A DNA stretch of 64,000 bases, from positions 1 through 64,000 of the forward strand of contig DJLT01000049.1 in the NCBI GenBank assembly GCA_002435145.1. The letters run 5' to 3'. The notes beneath the pieces were generated by a model. It ran no database searches. It saw only the letters and a list, made by a program, of their open reading frames with translations, and was not told the origin of the DNA. The DNA is from Neptuniibacter sp. UBA6509. GTDB lineage: Bacteria > Pseudomonadota > Gammaproteobacteria > Pseudomonadales > Balneatricaceae. Shown here piece by piece: positions 24,061 to 34,379 of the stretch. Made by a program: the position numbers and the translations under genes. Within the stretch, counting starts at the first letter, position 1, and every line of letters begins with the position of its first letter.

Positions 24061-25152
24061 ATGAAAGAAACTCAGTGTAAAACTATTCTTGTAGTTGATG
24101 ATGAACCTATCAATATAATGGTACTGTCGGATCTGCTGAAATCTAGATATAGGGTGATTGCTGCGAAAAATGGTGATCAAGCGCTGGCAAGGGTAACTGG
24201 TGAGGCGATACCGGATCTGATCTTGCTTGATGTTATGATGCCGGGTATGGATGGTTTTGATGTCTGCCGTCAACTTAAGTCAAAAACTGAAACTGCGTCT
24301 ATTCCGGTAATTTTTGTTACGGCAATGAACGACGAAGTGGATGAAACGAAAGGTCTTGAAGTCGGGGCTGTTGATTACATAACAAAACCTATTTCTCCAG
24401 CGATAGTAATTGCTAGGGTTCAAACGCATCTTGCTTTAAAGGCTGCTCAGGATAAATTATTTTGTCAAAATGAAATTCTTGAGGAGAAAGTAAAAGCTCG
24501 TACCTCTGAGCTATCAACCACACAGGATGTCACCATTCTCGCATTGGCATCTTTGGCTGAAACACGTGATAACGAAACGGGGAACCATATTCGCCGTACT
24601 CAATTCTATGTGAAATCACTCGCAGAAGACTTAGTTCAACAAGGTATTTATACCGATGAACTTACTAAAGAGCATGTTGATTTAATTTATAAATCTGCTC
24701 CATTGCATGATGTTGGTAAAGTTGGTATTCCTGATAGTATCCTGTTGAAACCAGGCAAGCTTACAGAGGATGAGTTCATTGTTATGAAAAGTCATCCTAA
24801 AATTGGAGCCGATGCTATTTCTGAAGCAGAGTCGAGTATGTCAGATCAAGAAAGCTCTTTTTTGAGATATGCCAGAGAAATTTCACTGACTCACCATGAA
24901 AAATGGGATGGGTCTGGTTATCCCCGCGGATTGAGTGGGGCAGAAATACCTCTATCAGGAAGGTTGATGGCTGTTGCAGATGTATATGATGCTTTAATCT
25001 CAAAAAGAGTTTACAAACCCGCCTTTGATCATAAAAAGGCAAAATCCATTATTCTGGAAGGCAGAGGTAAGCACTTTGACCCAGAAATTGTTGATGCCTT
25101 CCTTCGTCAGGAGCATTCATTTGTTGAAATTGCGAAGAAATTTAAGGATTAA
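24061..25152 (+). CDS. Response regulator with HD-GYP cyclic-di-GMP phosphodiesterase domain
   Basis: This 363-residue protein is counted from ATG 24061 (an in-frame TTG at 24046 is less likely). The N-terminal receiver has the acidic pair VVDDEP, phospho-Asp57 (ILLDVMMPGMDGF) and a KP motif. A short coiled linker leads to a complete HD-GYP domain: HDVGKVGIPD, HP.IGADAI, and HHEKWDGSGYPRGLSG with the GYP signature intact. HD-GYP proteins hydrolyse cyclic-di-GMP. It is divergent from the H-NOX/kinase pair, and in other bacteria H-NOX kinases act on a receiver-HD-GYP protein (HnoD). That makes it a candidate target, but it could equally serve the kinase at 25994. The next gene starts eight bases after its stop. 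Confidence 0.92.
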   Translation: MKETQCKTILVVDDEPINIMVLSDLLKSRYRVIAAKNGDQALARVTGEAIPDLILLDVMMPGMDGFDVCRQLKSKTETASIPVIFVTAMNDEVDETKGLEVGAVDYITKPISPAIVIARVQTHLALKAAQDKLFCQNEILEEKVKARTSELSTTQDVTILALASLAETRDNETGNHIRRTQFYVKSLAEDLVQQGIYTDELTKEHVDLIYKSAPLHDVGKVGIPDSILLKPGKLTEDEFIVMKSHPKIGADAISEAESSMSDQESSFLRYAREISLTHHEKWDGSGYPRGLSGAEIPLSGRLMAVADVYDALISKRVYKPAFDHKKAKSIILEGRGKHFDPEIVDAFLRQEHSFVEIAKKFKD

Positions 25153-25159
25153 TTTACTG

Positions 25160-25981
25160 ATGAAACTGACAAAACGTTTACATATTTTGATTCTTTCATT
25201 TCTTCTGATCGTTCCACCTGTATCGATAGCAGACACTTTTACGGTTGGTGTTGTTCCTCAATTTGATATAAAAACGATTTTTTCTATCTGGCAACCAATT
25301 CTTGATGTTCTTGAGGAGAAAACAGGCCATAAGTTTGTTCTGAAAGGCTCTAAAGATATCCCCACATTTGAGAAAAGTTTTTCCAAGGGGGATTTTGATT
25401 TTGCCTATATGAACCCTTATCACTATACGATTTCTGATAACTACCAGCCTATTGCCCGAGATCATGGAAGAAAACTCTACGGTATTCTGGTGATCAATGC
25501 GGATGGTGATATTCAGGATGTTCAGCAACTAAATGAAAAAACAGTCGTTTTTCCTGCACCTAATGCGTTAGGTGCTTCATTAATGATCCGTTCAGAGCTT
25601 GAACAAAAATATGGTATTAGTTTTACGCCGAAATATGTCAATACGCATTCTTCAGTCTACCTTAATGTTGGATTGAATTTGGCTTCGGCCGGAGGAGGGG
25701 TTCAAAAAACCTTCAATCAGCAACATGCTGATGTAAAAGATAACGTCAGGATTTTACTTAAAACTGACAGTGTAGAGCCTCATCCATTTACTGCAAAATT
25801 GGATCTTAATCCAGAGATTGTTAAAAAAGTCACTGAAGCATTATTACAAATGGGACAGCATGAAGAGTATCAGAAGCTCTTAGCTAAAGTGCCATTTAAA
25901 AAAATTGGGGACGCTACTGATCATGATTATGATCAGGTACGTAGGCTAAACCTCGAACGTTATTATGTTTCTCCAAAATAA
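25160..25981 (+). CDS. PhnD-like periplasmic phosphate/phosphonate-type binding protein
   Basis: This 273-residue protein starts at ATG 25160; the frame is open further upstream but that part overlaps the HD-GYP gene. A signal peptide ends near VSIAD. The mature part shows the PhnD/SsuA-like fold of the phosphonate-binding family: TVGVVPQFDIKTIFSIWQPILDVLEEKTG, FDFAYMNPYHY, GASLMIRSELEQKYG, and GGGVQKTFNQQ. No ABC transporter genes accompany it. It sits 12 bases before a membrane hybrid kinase, so it probably acts as the ligand-sensing subunit of that kinase rather than in uptake, as known for other binding protein-kinase pairs. The ligand is not readable. Confidence 0.85.
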   Translation: MKLTKRLHILILSFLLIVPPVSIADTFTVGVVPQFDIKTIFSIWQPILDVLEEKTGHKFVLKGSKDIPTFEKSFSKGDFDFAYMNPYHYTISDNYQPIARDHGRKLYGILVINADGDIQDVQQLNEKTVVFPAPNALGASLMIRSELEQKYGISFTPKYVNTHSSVYLNVGLNLASAGGGVQKTFNQQHADVKDNVRILLKTDSVEPHPFTAKLDLNPEIVKKVTEALLQMGQHEEYQKLLAKVPFKKIGDATDHDYDQVRRLNLERYYVSPK

Positions 25982-25993
25982 TTAGGAATTTCA

Positions 25994-28843
25994 GTGAAAA
26001 TTGCTACCAAAATAATCACTCCCGTAGTTGTAACTCTGGGTATGTTTCTTGGTTCAGTGGAATTTGCTTTAATTCCTTATTACAAAGAGAGACAACTTGA
26101 AGCTATCATTGATGGGGAGCGTTCAGAGCTTGAAGTCTTAGCTCCAATCATTGCAGAAGAGCTTGCAGCAGGAGACCTTGCCAAGGTCTTTAGTATTCTA
26201 AAGCATCAAGAAAAAACTCACTCCGAAGAGTCTGATGGGGGAATCGTACTTTTCTCAAATACAGGTCAGCAACTATATCCACTATCAGAACGTGTTCTTT
26301 TCCATGAAGGGAATGATGAATACCTCATTATTGAAGAAGAATTGAGTTGGGGAGGTGAAACGTTAGGACGCTTTAGGTACGAACTTGAAATTGAATATGA
26401 ACTTGCACTGATAACTGATCAATTAAAAATTCTTCGTTTAGGAACTGTAGTTGTTTGTCTCTTTATTGTTATTTTCGGTGGCTGGTGGAACCGAAAATTG
26501 GTCATTATTCCTTTGGAGGAGTTAACAGAGGCTGCTCAAAATATTCGTGAGGGTGACTTTAATCAAACCCTTAAAATAAAAACGAATGATGAAATTGGTG
26601 TTGTTTACAATGCATTTAATAAAATGCAAAAGACAATAGGGGATAAAAATTACGATTTGCATCAAGCTGTACTTAAAGCTGAGCAAGCGGCAAAAGCAAA
26701 AAGTGAATTTCTGGCTAATATGAGCCATGAAATCAGAACACCAATGAATGCGATTATTGGTTTAACGCATTTGTCCCTTGAGAGTGAAGGGCTGACAGAA
26801 ACGCAAAAAAATTACATGGAAAAGGTTCAACTTTCTTCCCAAAACCTTTTAGGCATTATTAACGATATTCTAGATTTCTCAAAAATTGAATCGGGTTATA
26901 TGGAGGTTGAAGAAACACCATTTAGCCTTGATAGAGTATTGCAGAATGTGCATGTTGTTAATCATTTTAAAGCCGAAGAAAAAAAACTACGGTTTGTTGT
27001 TAAACGCGATTTTAAACTGCCTGATTTATATATAGGTGATCCTTTACGATTAACTCAAGTGCTTACAAATCTGGCGGGCAACGCAGTTAAATTTACGCAG
27101 AGCGGCTCGGTTACAGTCGAAGTAAATTCAGTAATCGATGAAAAGGGTGTTGAGTATTTAAGGTTTACCGTTTCAGATACAGGTATCGGTATATCTGCAG
27201 AGAATCAGGTGAATCTTTTTACTCCTTTTAGTCAGGGTGACAGCAGTACTACGCGTAAATATGGCGGAACGGGCCTTGGATTGGCTATTTCGGCGCAGCT
27301 GGTAGATCTAATGCAAGGAGCGATTAGTGTTCAAAGTGAAGAAGGTAACGGCTCTATATTTATAATTGAATTACCTTTCAAACGTGCTGAAATGAAAGAA
27401 AGTTCTGGCTCGGAGGGTTCAGGGCTTAATCGTGTAGGCGCATATCTGATTGGGAACAGTCGGCTAGATGTTACTTTACAGTCTTTTGGTATTGAAATAC
27501 TGGGTAACGTTAATGATATTTCGGAAGTAGATTGGGAGCAAATCAATAAGCCATCGGTAACGAGGGATCGCGATTTTATTATTTTAATGGATCCAGATGG
27601 TCAGTTAGATTATTCGGTATTTTATCAAAGACTCAATGAGCTTTTAGTAAAAGAAAATCAACCTACATTAATAATTGTTACTGGCGCCACTCATTACACA
27701 GAAAGAGAAACTCTTTTACCTGTTATTGTAATCTCTGACTTGCTCACGCCTTCATCACTATATGATGAATTAGTCTCAATTCTAAATAGCGATGATCAAT
27801 TAGAAAGGTCTCGATTTGATTCTGAAGTTACTCAAATCCGCTTGTTAGAGGGAGCCAAGGTTCTTCTTGCAGAAGATAATGCCATCAATACTGAAGTGGC
27901 TACAGGCTTACTTAAAAAACTTGGAGTTAATGTAACTTCATGTGAGAACGGTGAGGAGGTTCTTACGGCTCTCAAACAGAGCAATTATGATTTGGTTCTG
28001 ATGGATATTCAAATGCCGGTTATGGATGGTTATACAGCAACGTTAGAAATTCGCAAAAATCATGAATTTAATCATATACCTATCATTGCGTTGACTGCGA
28101 ATGCTATGGAAGGAGATAGAGAAAAAAGCCTAGCAGTTGGGATGAATGATCACTTATCCAAACCAATAAGTCCCCAACAACTTGAGCAGGTTTTGTCTCT
28201 GTGGGTAAAAAAAGAACATGTTGAACCAAGCTCAGCAGGGGTGTTGAAAACAGATCAACATGAGCAAATAATAAATTTTAAGGATGGGCTAAACCGGTTA
28301 TGTGATAACAGGGTAATGTACCAAGAAATGCTCTATCAAATGGTAGAGTTTATTGAACCATTGCCTAGCCAGTTAATGAAGAGCTTTCATTCTGATGATT
28401 TAGTTGAATTCAAGCGTTTGGCTCATTCTGCATCTGGGGTAGCTGCTAATCTGGGAGCATACCCGTTACAAAACATTCTCAAAGAAATTGAGAGGTCTGA
28501 TTTAAGTTCAGAAGAGTCTATTCAAATTCGTATTAATGACTTAACGGATCAAATTTTACAGATAAAGCATGAAATTGAAGTTTTTTGCGGTACAGGTGCT
28601 GTTGTAATAACAGCCAATGACTCATTACCAGATTTGTCTATTCTGTTAGAGAAGCTTGAAGAGAAAGTGAAACAAGGAGATGTGGACTGTATTGCCATTG
28701 CTAAAGAGCTTGAAAACGTAATTATTAGCCCTATTATTAAATCGCAGACAGTTAGGCTTTATAATGCTTTGGGCTGTTTTGAATTCGATGAAGCCCTAAA
28801 TATATTGGAATCGATAAAAAATAATATTAGTAATTCGAATTGA
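25994..28843 (+). CDS. Membrane hybrid histidine kinase (HAMP-HisKA-HATPase-REC-HPt)
   Basis: This 949-residue protein has a GTG start with AGGAAT upstream. The first membrane helix (about 8-28) and second (148-165) enclose a small periplasmic sensor of about 120 residues. Then come HAMP (170-220), a coiled segment, HisKA with His245 (SHEIRTPMN), HATPase ([23 protein letters not shown]), a degenerate receiver-like region (480-600), a receiver ([35 protein letters not shown]) and HPt ([13 protein letters not shown]). Its layout and internal degenerate receiver match the H-NOX-linked kinase, so the two are paralogues with different inputs. The PhnD-like protein in the same operon probably supplies its signal. 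The output regulator is not certain; the HD-GYP protein at the head of the operon is the obvious candidate. Confidence 0.9.
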   Translation: MKIATKIITPVVVTLGMFLGSVEFALIPYYKERQLEAIIDGERSELEVLAPIIAEELAAGDLAKVFSILKHQEKTHSEESDGGIVLFSNTGQQLYPLSERVLFHEGNDEYLIIEEELSWGGETLGRFRYELEIEYELALITDQLKILRLGTVVVCLFIVIFGGWWNRKLVIIPLEELTEAAQNIREGDFNQTLKIKTNDEIGVVYNAFNKMQKTIGDKNYDLHQAVLKAEQAAKAKSEFLANMSHEIRTPMNAIIGLTHLSLESEGLTETQKNYMEKVQLSSQNLLGIINDILDFSKIESGYMEVEETPFSLDRVLQNVHVVNHFKAEEKKLRFVVKRDFKLPDLYIGDPLRLTQVLTNLAGNAVKFTQSGSVTVEVNSVIDEKGVEYLRFTVSDTGIGISAENQVNLFTPFSQGDSSTTRKYGGTGLGLAISAQLVDLMQGAISVQSEEGNGSIFIIELPFKRAEMKESSGSEGSGLNRVGAYLIGNSRLDVTLQSFGIEILGNVNDISEVDWEQINKPSVTRDRDFIILMDPDGQLDYSVFYQRLNELLVKENQPTLIIVTGATHYTERETLLPVIVISDLLTPSSLYDELVSILNSDDQLERSRFDSEVTQIRLLEGAKVLLAEDNAINTEVATGLLKKLGVNVTSCENGEEVLTALKQSNYDLVLMDIQMPVMDGYTATLEIRKNHEFNHIPIIALTANAMEGDREKSLAVGMNDHLSKPISPQQLEQVLSLWVKKEHVEPSSAGVLKTDQHEQIINFKDGLNRLCDNRVMYQEMLYQMVEFIEPLPSQLMKSFHSDDLVEFKRLAHSASGVAANLGAYPLQNILKEIERSDLSSEESIQIRINDLTDQILQIKHEIEVFCGTGAVVITANDSLPDLSILLEKLEEKVKQGDVDCIAIAKELENVIISPIIKSQTVRLYNALGCFEFDEALNILESIKNNISNSN

Positions 28844-29603
28844 CAAACCTCAAGTTTGAAATCATGAGTCAGTATATGGACTTATATCGCTGTATCAGAA
28901 CAAGCTTAAGCGACTTCAGTGCCAATCGAAAGGTTGTCCAAAGGGATATGAGGGCCGCCGAATATGTTTGTTAATCATCGATAGCAAGAATTTGGCACTA
29001 TCGAAAGAGGTTAGATATATTTATCTTTTAGGGGAATATTATGGAGTTCCTGTACATGAGATAAGTCAGTCTAAAACCCTGATGAAGCCAATCAGGAATT
29101 TCAGATAGTCAATGAAATATTATGAGTGATAGCATCATATATTTGAGTATAAGGGGCCGTAACTGACTGTTAAGATGAAGACGATAGATACATGCAACGC
29201 GCTGAACTAACATAGCTCCAAGTCTTTAACAAATTTCAACCGAACACTGTCTTCTTTAAGGTAACCCTTTACCATTCAAATTACCTCAGATCTCCTTCCT
29301 TATGCGCCTAAATACAGTACAAGTTTTAAATAATTTAAAATTAATTCGTTATTCAAACTGAAATATATTCATTAAAAACTAGATAAAGTTTTACTAAAAA
29401 CATTCTGTTTATAGACAGGCCCCGTAATTAAAGGGGGTTCAGGGAAGTTTCAAACATGCAGCTTTTTAATGATAAAAAGTAGTTAAAATTTTATTAAAAG
29501 CATACTTTAAATAAGGTTTTATCGCGCTAATCTTAAAGTATGGATTGCAGCAGATAGCTTGCCTTCCATGTTTGATTAATACAAGAAAGCGCGGGTAAAG
29601 GTC
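28844..29603. other. 760-base gap with a possible gene remnant
   Basis: No confident gene. One plus-strand frame is open for 82 codons (28860-29107) without a start codon. It has protein-like stretches (CQSKGCPKGYEGRRICLLI, and further on LLGEYYGVPVHEIS) and may be a decayed coding sequence, but I cannot assign a family. The rest is AT-rich and includes the inverted repeat at 29501-29542. Confidence 0.25.
29501..29542. repeat. Perfect 10-base inverted repeat upstream of the HDOD gene
   Basis: CATACTTTAA at 29501-29510 and TTAAAGTATG at 29533-29542 are separated by 22 bases, ending about 60 bases before the gene. It could be an operator or a leader structure. Confidence 0.4.
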
Positions 29604-30851
29604 ATGTGTAGTGCCGTAAATAGTTCTTCATACAGTTTTAAGGTGGCAATGTTAGATGATGAATGCCGTTTTACTAATTGGAGCCAAGAAGTAAGCTCAT
29701 CAAAATTTTCGTGGGAGTTTGTACGTTTTGACTCCAAGGATAGTTTACTTCTGTTATTAGAAAGACAACTTTGCGATGCCGTTATCATACCTTGCACTAT
29801 GCGTGCACAGGTAGATATTGAATTCATGACTCGGGTATCTGATATTCAGCCGAGCGCTGTTCGTATCTTTTTGGGCGCGGAATATTGGAATGCGACACAT
29901 AAAGCAAAAGCAGCCGATATTGCTCATAGAATTTATCCCAGTGCAGTAAAAGTGGAAGAGATTGGTGATTCACTTGAGTACCAGATCAAACTATTAAAAC
30001 TTCTCAACCGTACTTCATTACAAGCTTATGTGGGTAAGGTTGGTTGTTTACCATCTCCGCCCAAGTTATACACTCAATTAACTGATGCTGTTAATTCTGA
30101 AATGGCAGATTTAACTGAAATTAGTGAGATTGTAGAGCAAGATCCTGCGGTTGTTGCTCAGGTGATGAAGCAGGTTAATTCAGCTTTTTTTGGTTTCAAT
30201 CGAACAATTACTGATTTGAAAGAAGCTATTTCGATGTTGGGAGTGCGAAATTTAAGGAGCCTTGCACTGAGTAGCCAACTCAATAATCAGTTTAAAAGTA
30301 GTAATGATTGGGATCGTTTCTCTTTTGAACAGTTAAACCAGCGTTCACTGTTGGTCGCTCGTTTAGCTCAGGCTCTATGTCGACGTGCTGGCGCTAATAA
30401 GATTACTCAAGATCAAGCCTTTTTGGCGGGCCTATTACATGACATAGGCGTTTTAATCATGGCGTCCCATGATGCTGATCAGTATAAAAAATTGCTGAAC
30501 TATTCGGTTAAAAAACAGAAACCAATTTATTTAGTCGAAAAAGCTGCATTTGGTTTTTTCCATGGTGAGGTTGCCGGTGCGCTTTTGGCATTATGGAATT
30601 TACCACCTCAAGTCATTGAGGCGGTTATGCTTCATCATGTGCCACATCTATCAAAAGAAACTAGTTTTAGTCCGTTAACAGCAGTACATGTTGCTGATGC
30701 AATGCTGCCTTCTGTCGATGTTGAAGGTGATTGTGATCTAGCGAGCAGTTTATCGTTACGTTATCTAGACCAAGTGGGAGTCATGGAAGAGGTCCCGCAA
30801 TGGCGCATAGTTGCCAATGAGTACCGTGTTCGCATGGTATCTAATCTATAA
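29604..30851 (+). CDS. HDOD-domain signalling protein with degenerate receiver
   Basis: This 415-residue protein begins with a receiver-like fold (residues 10-125: FKVAMLDDECRFTNWSQ, CDAVIIPCTM) that lacks the phosphorylatable aspartate context. It continues with an HDOD domain of about 200 residues: LPSPPKLYTQLTDAV, DPAVVAQVMKQVNSAFFGF, ISMLGVRNLRSLALSSQL, AFLAGLLHDIGVLIM, AFGFFHGEVAGALLALWNLPP, EAVMLHHVP. HDOD domains resemble HD phosphohydrolases but usually act as binding modules in stress or motility signalling. It is transcribed alone, and AAAGG lies shortly before ATG. The combination suggests a phosphorylation-independent input. Confidence 0.88.
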   Translation: MCSAVNSSSYSFKVAMLDDECRFTNWSQEVSSSKFSWEFVRFDSKDSLLLLLERQLCDAVIIPCTMRAQVDIEFMTRVSDIQPSAVRIFLGAEYWNATHKAKAADIAHRIYPSAVKVEEIGDSLEYQIKLLKLLNRTSLQAYVGKVGCLPSPPKLYTQLTDAVNSEMADLTEISEIVEQDPAVVAQVMKQVNSAFFGFNRTITDLKEAISMLGVRNLRSLALSSQLNNQFKSSNDWDRFSFEQLNQRSLLVARLAQALCRRAGANKITQDQAFLAGLLHDIGVLIMASHDADQYKKLLNYSVKKQKPIYLVEKAAFGFFHGEVAGALLALWNLPPQVIEAVMLHHVPHLSKETSFSPLTAVHVADAMLPSVDVEGDCDLASSLSLRYLDQVGVMEEVPQWRIVANEYRVRMVSNL

Positions 30852-30885
30852 GTGAAAGGATCTCTTTAATTCGCTGGAAAAATTA

Positions 30886-30945
30886 GCCAGATCTTGCAGG
30901 GAGCATACGTTTGGGGTCTGTAACAGGCAAGATCTGGCCCTTTTT
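30886..30945 (+). terminator. Terminator of the HDOD gene
   Basis: GCCAGATCTTGC at 30886-30897 pairs perfectly with GCAAGATCTGGC at 30927-30938 across a 29-base loop and is followed by CCTTTTTCTTTT. Confidence 0.75.
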
Positions 30946-31044
30946 CTTTTTACACGCCACATTTACACTTTTTTCAATTACATTTGATTATCTTGCTACA
31001 ATGACTTTCCTAATTGATTTTATATTGATTTATTGTGAGGCTCT

Positions 31045-32055
31045 GTGGCTAAACGTTCTAAACTTGTACTTACGAGTGATACGGTAAAGGTAAAGAAACC
31101 CGTAAAATCTAAGAAATCACTCCATCCTCGCAATCTACATCGTACTCCTTACGACTTTGATAAATTATGCAAAGTTTCGCCTGAACTGACCGAATATGTG
31201 TATCAGACTCCTCGCGGGCAAACCTCTATTGATTTCTCCAATTCCGTTGCCGTTAAGTTACTCAACCAAGCGTTACTAAAATTACATTACAATGTTGAGT
31301 TTTGGGATATTCCTGAAGGGTTTCTCTGTCCTCCCATTCCAGGGCGGGCTGACTATTTACACTATATCGCAGACCTATTAGCTGCAGAAAGCCATCAAAG
31401 AAAAGTGCCTATAGGTGCAAAGGTTTGTGGCTTAGACATAGGGACAGGGGCTAATTGTATTTATCCCATTTTAGGTAGTCAGAGTTATGGTTGGCATTTT
31501 GTAGCCAGTGATATTAATCCTCTATCAATTGCAACAGCTGAGGAGATCTGTAAAGCGAACCGAGCGTTAAAAGGCAAAGTTAAGTGTCGTTTACAGAAAG
31601 ATGAAAAGCATATTTTTAAGGGACTAATAAAACCAGATGATCGGTTTTACTTCACCCTGTGCAATCCTCCTTTCCATGCCTCGATAGAGGATGCACAAAA
31701 AGGCAATCAGCGAAAGAACCGTAATTTAAATAGATCTTCTGGAAAGAATATAGATAAGCACCCGACGCTCAACTTTGGTGGTCAAGGTGCTGAATTATGG
31801 TGTAAGGGCGGAGAGATCGCTTTTGTTCAACAGATGATTAAAGAGAGCAAAAGGTTTTCAAATAATTGCCTTTGGTTTACCACTTTGGTATCTAAAAAAG
31901 AGAATCTACCTGCTGTTTATCAAGCCCTTAAGCAGGTGGGGGCGATAGATGTAAAAACAGTTGATATGGCACAGGGGCAGAAGATCAGTCGATTTGTTGC
32001 TTGGAGCTTTCAAGAGGTTAATACTCGGCATGGGTGGGGCCGCGATAAGGCGTAG
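31045..32055 (+). CDS. rlmF: 23S rRNA (adenine(1618)-N(6))-methyltransferase RlmF
   Basis: This 336-residue protein matches E. coli RlmF (YbiN) throughout: LHPRNLHRTPYDFDKLCKVSPEL, WDIPEGFLCPPIPGRADYLHYIADLLA, the SAM-binding LDIGTGANCIYPILG, the N6-adenine methyltransferase NPPF motif (LCNPPFHAS), LNFGGQGAELWCKGGE and MAQGQKISRF. It methylates A1618 of 23S rRNA using S-adenosylmethionine. The start is GTG at 31045 with GTGAGG four bases upstream. The N-terminus carries a lysine-rich extension of about 25 residues before the conserved HPRN. It is a single-gene unit. Confidence 0.97.
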   Translation: MAKRSKLVLTSDTVKVKKPVKSKKSLHPRNLHRTPYDFDKLCKVSPELTEYVYQTPRGQTSIDFSNSVAVKLLNQALLKLHYNVEFWDIPEGFLCPPIPGRADYLHYIADLLAAESHQRKVPIGAKVCGLDIGTGANCIYPILGSQSYGWHFVASDINPLSIATAEEICKANRALKGKVKCRLQKDEKHIFKGLIKPDDRFYFTLCNPPFHASIEDAQKGNQRKNRNLNRSSGKNIDKHPTLNFGGQGAELWCKGGEIAFVQQMIKESKRFSNNCLWFTTLVSKKENLPAVYQALKQVGAIDVKTVDMAQGQKISRFVAWSFQEVNTRHGWGRDKA

Positions 32056-32179
32056 ATCATCCATCTATTACTGCTCATTAGTAAATGAGTCTCCTCCCTT
32101 GAATCTATATGGACTTACCTAGAAGTGTAAGTTCATCTCCCCTTATACTGACTCAAAATAATAAAAAGAGAGTATATCG

Positions 32180-34351
32180 ATGAGTTTAGATCCACAGAAC
32201 CGCTCAGCCTATGATTTTTTAATATGTCGTAATCAAGAGAATGATACCTATCAGCTGTATCGCTTCGATTGCAACGCTTCTAATCCATTTGCCGAAATCC
32301 CTTTAGCTAAAAACCTTTCGTTCGATCGCACCTACCAAATAGCCCAAGTAGGAGGTTTTTTATTACAGTGGGGTCCCCTTTGCGAACATAATGGCAAACC
32401 GAGCTACCATTTTAATTTGCTTAATTTTGATCCGACCGATGCAGATCCATTAAATGCAGAACCGCTTCAAACGGGTTACTGGGAAAAGAAAAAGTTTTGG
32501 GGATATAGGGATTACTACAGCTCCAATCCTAATGAGGATCAGCAGCTTGATCTGATTCCTATGGCGAGCTTTGTACTCAATATGATTCCTGCCCAAGGTC
32601 GAGGGACGTTTGAACTGTGGAATTTTGACCCCCAACCAAATAGTCCGGGTCAGGCTGATCCTCTACCTCATCCATATACAGGGCAAGGAGGGTTCCCGCT
32701 AATTAAAAAGGGACATACTCTGCTTCCAATCGGCAACTATGTATTGGATCGTTCCCCTGATCGTAAAACCTTTCGTTTATGGAGCTTTGATCCGCAACTG
32801 GGTACACCACTTTCTTTACCTGCCGTTCAAGAAGCATGTTGCAGTCAGGTTAGTGAGACAAGTGAACTTACCGTTATCGGTGAGCATATATTAGAGTGGA
32901 ATGTTCAAAACAGTGATTTCAAACTGTGGCAGGTGGACCCTCATCATCCTGATGTTTTATTGGGGCCTGTAAGTGAGGGGAAATTACCAGAAGGAATTAG
33001 CACTGGGGCGGAATTGACGGGTTATCAACCACGGATACCCGTTCAGCAGCATAATGCCGAGTTACCGGGTAGCACTGATTTCATGCGGTCTAAAATTAAG
33101 CATGTTGTTTTTTACATGCTTGAAAGCCGCTCGTTCGACAATGTATGTGGTTGGCTATATGAACATGGAGATCAAAACTGCCATTTTGTTGGTTCTCAGG
33201 AGCCTTTCGAGGGAGCCAGTACAGACAACTATAATTTGGACGGCACACGCAAAGTTAATGTAAGTCAGTTTAAGGATGGAAAGCTAAGCGAAGATTGGGA
33301 TCTGATCGCACTGGATCAAGACCCGTTTCACAATACCTCAGACAACTTACAGCAGATGTTTACCGATCCCTCCGGTTACTGGAAACGTTTGAAGCCCGAT
33401 ATGGGAGGCTTTATTTTAAATAATGCCAATGACCAAGTGATGGAAACGTTTAGTCCTGAGCAATTACCTATATTGAATGGCTTGGCACGTCAGTTTGGCG
33501 TTTCTGATCAATGGTTCTCCTCTATTCCTGGCGGTACGGATGTCAATCGCGCGTTTTCAGTGACAGGGTCTGCATTCAATAGGCTTGGAACTTGGGAGGG
33601 TGGAAATGCGTATAAGTATTGGCCTGAATCTCCGCACCGCCAATCTGTATGGAAGGTACTTTGGAGTCAGGGTGTCACCGATTGGAAGATCTACAATGCC
33701 ATTGTTTGGGAGAACAGTGTCTTCACCTATCAGCTTTATTTAAAAGGTCAGATACCTACAGTTGATGCGAATCCGACTCAGTTTCTCTCAGATTTAGATC
33801 AGTTTAAATTAGATGCAAAAAATGGAGATCTACCTGCTTTTAGTTTTGTTGAACCTACATGGATAGCGCCATCAGGAGCGACCTCTTACCACCCCGGTGC
33901 TGACCTTGTACCGGCAGAGGAGGAATTGAATGAGATCTATGAAGCCGTAAGGAACGGTCCCGGTTGGGATGAAACCTTGTTGGTGATTACCTTTGATAAA
34001 AATAATGGTATTTATGATCATGTAGCCCCTCCGTATGGGGTTAAACCTTGGCCGAATGATATGTGTAATGGATTTGCTTATGATCTGATGGGAGCAAGAG
34101 TGCCCACAATCATGGTCTCTCCTTGGATTAAAGAGCAGACGGTATTTAGGGCTGAAGGGGAAATTCCGTTTGATTCAACCTCTTTCACCGCGACGCTTTT
34201 AGACTGGTTTGGTGTACCTAAACCTCGGTGGGGATTGGGTGATCGGATGGCGGTTGCGCCTACTTTTGAGTCGGTTTTTCAGGAAACCACAGCGCGAACT
34301 GATCTACCAGCGTTTATACCGCCTTACGATAAATCTTTTCCTAAAAAGTAA
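32180..34351 (+). CDS. Phospholipase C/acid phosphatase-family phosphoesterase with N-terminal repeat region
   Basis: This 723-residue protein has two parts. Residues 1-285 hold about five degenerate repeats around a F/WxxDP core (YRFDCNASNPF, LLNFDPTDADPL, WNFDPQPNSPG, WSFDPQLGTPL, WQVDPHHPDVL), probably beta-blades. From about 300 on it is a phosphoesterase of the phospholipase C/AcpA family: IKHVVFYMLESRSFDN, MGGFILNN, QFGVSDQWFSSIPGGTDVNRAFSVTGS, FSFVEPTW, VITFDKNNGIYDHVAPP, RVPTIMVSPWIK. There is no signal peptide, unlike secreted phospholipases C, so it is either cytoplasmic or exported by an unusual route. Its substrate could be phospholipid or another phosphate ester. GAGAG precedes the ATG. 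Confidence 0.82.
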   Translation: MSLDPQNRSAYDFLICRNQENDTYQLYRFDCNASNPFAEIPLAKNLSFDRTYQIAQVGGFLLQWGPLCEHNGKPSYHFNLLNFDPTDADPLNAEPLQTGYWEKKKFWGYRDYYSSNPNEDQQLDLIPMASFVLNMIPAQGRGTFELWNFDPQPNSPGQADPLPHPYTGQGGFPLIKKGHTLLPIGNYVLDRSPDRKTFRLWSFDPQLGTPLSLPAVQEACCSQVSETSELTVIGEHILEWNVQNSDFKLWQVDPHHPDVLLGPVSEGKLPEGISTGAELTGYQPRIPVQQHNAELPGSTDFMRSKIKHVVFYMLESRSFDNVCGWLYEHGDQNCHFVGSQEPFEGASTDNYNLDGTRKVNVSQFKDGKLSEDWDLIALDQDPFHNTSDNLQQMFTDPSGYWKRLKPDMGGFILNNANDQVMETFSPEQLPILNGLARQFGVSDQWFSSIPGGTDVNRAFSVTGSAFNRLGTWEGGNAYKYWPESPHRQSVWKVLWSQGVTDWKIYNAIVWENSVFTYQLYLKGQIPTVDANPTQFLSDLDQFKLDAKNGDLPAFSFVEPTWIAPSGATSYHPGADLVPAEEELNEIYEAVRNGPGWDETLLVITFDKNNGIYDHVAPPYGVKPWPNDMCNGFAYDLMGARVPTIMVSPWIKEQTVFRAEGEIPFDSTSFTATLLDWFGVPKPRWGLGDRMAVAPTFESVFQETTARTDLPAFIPPYDKSFPKK

Positions 34352-34379
34352 ACCTGATAAATATCGTTTTTAATTGATC

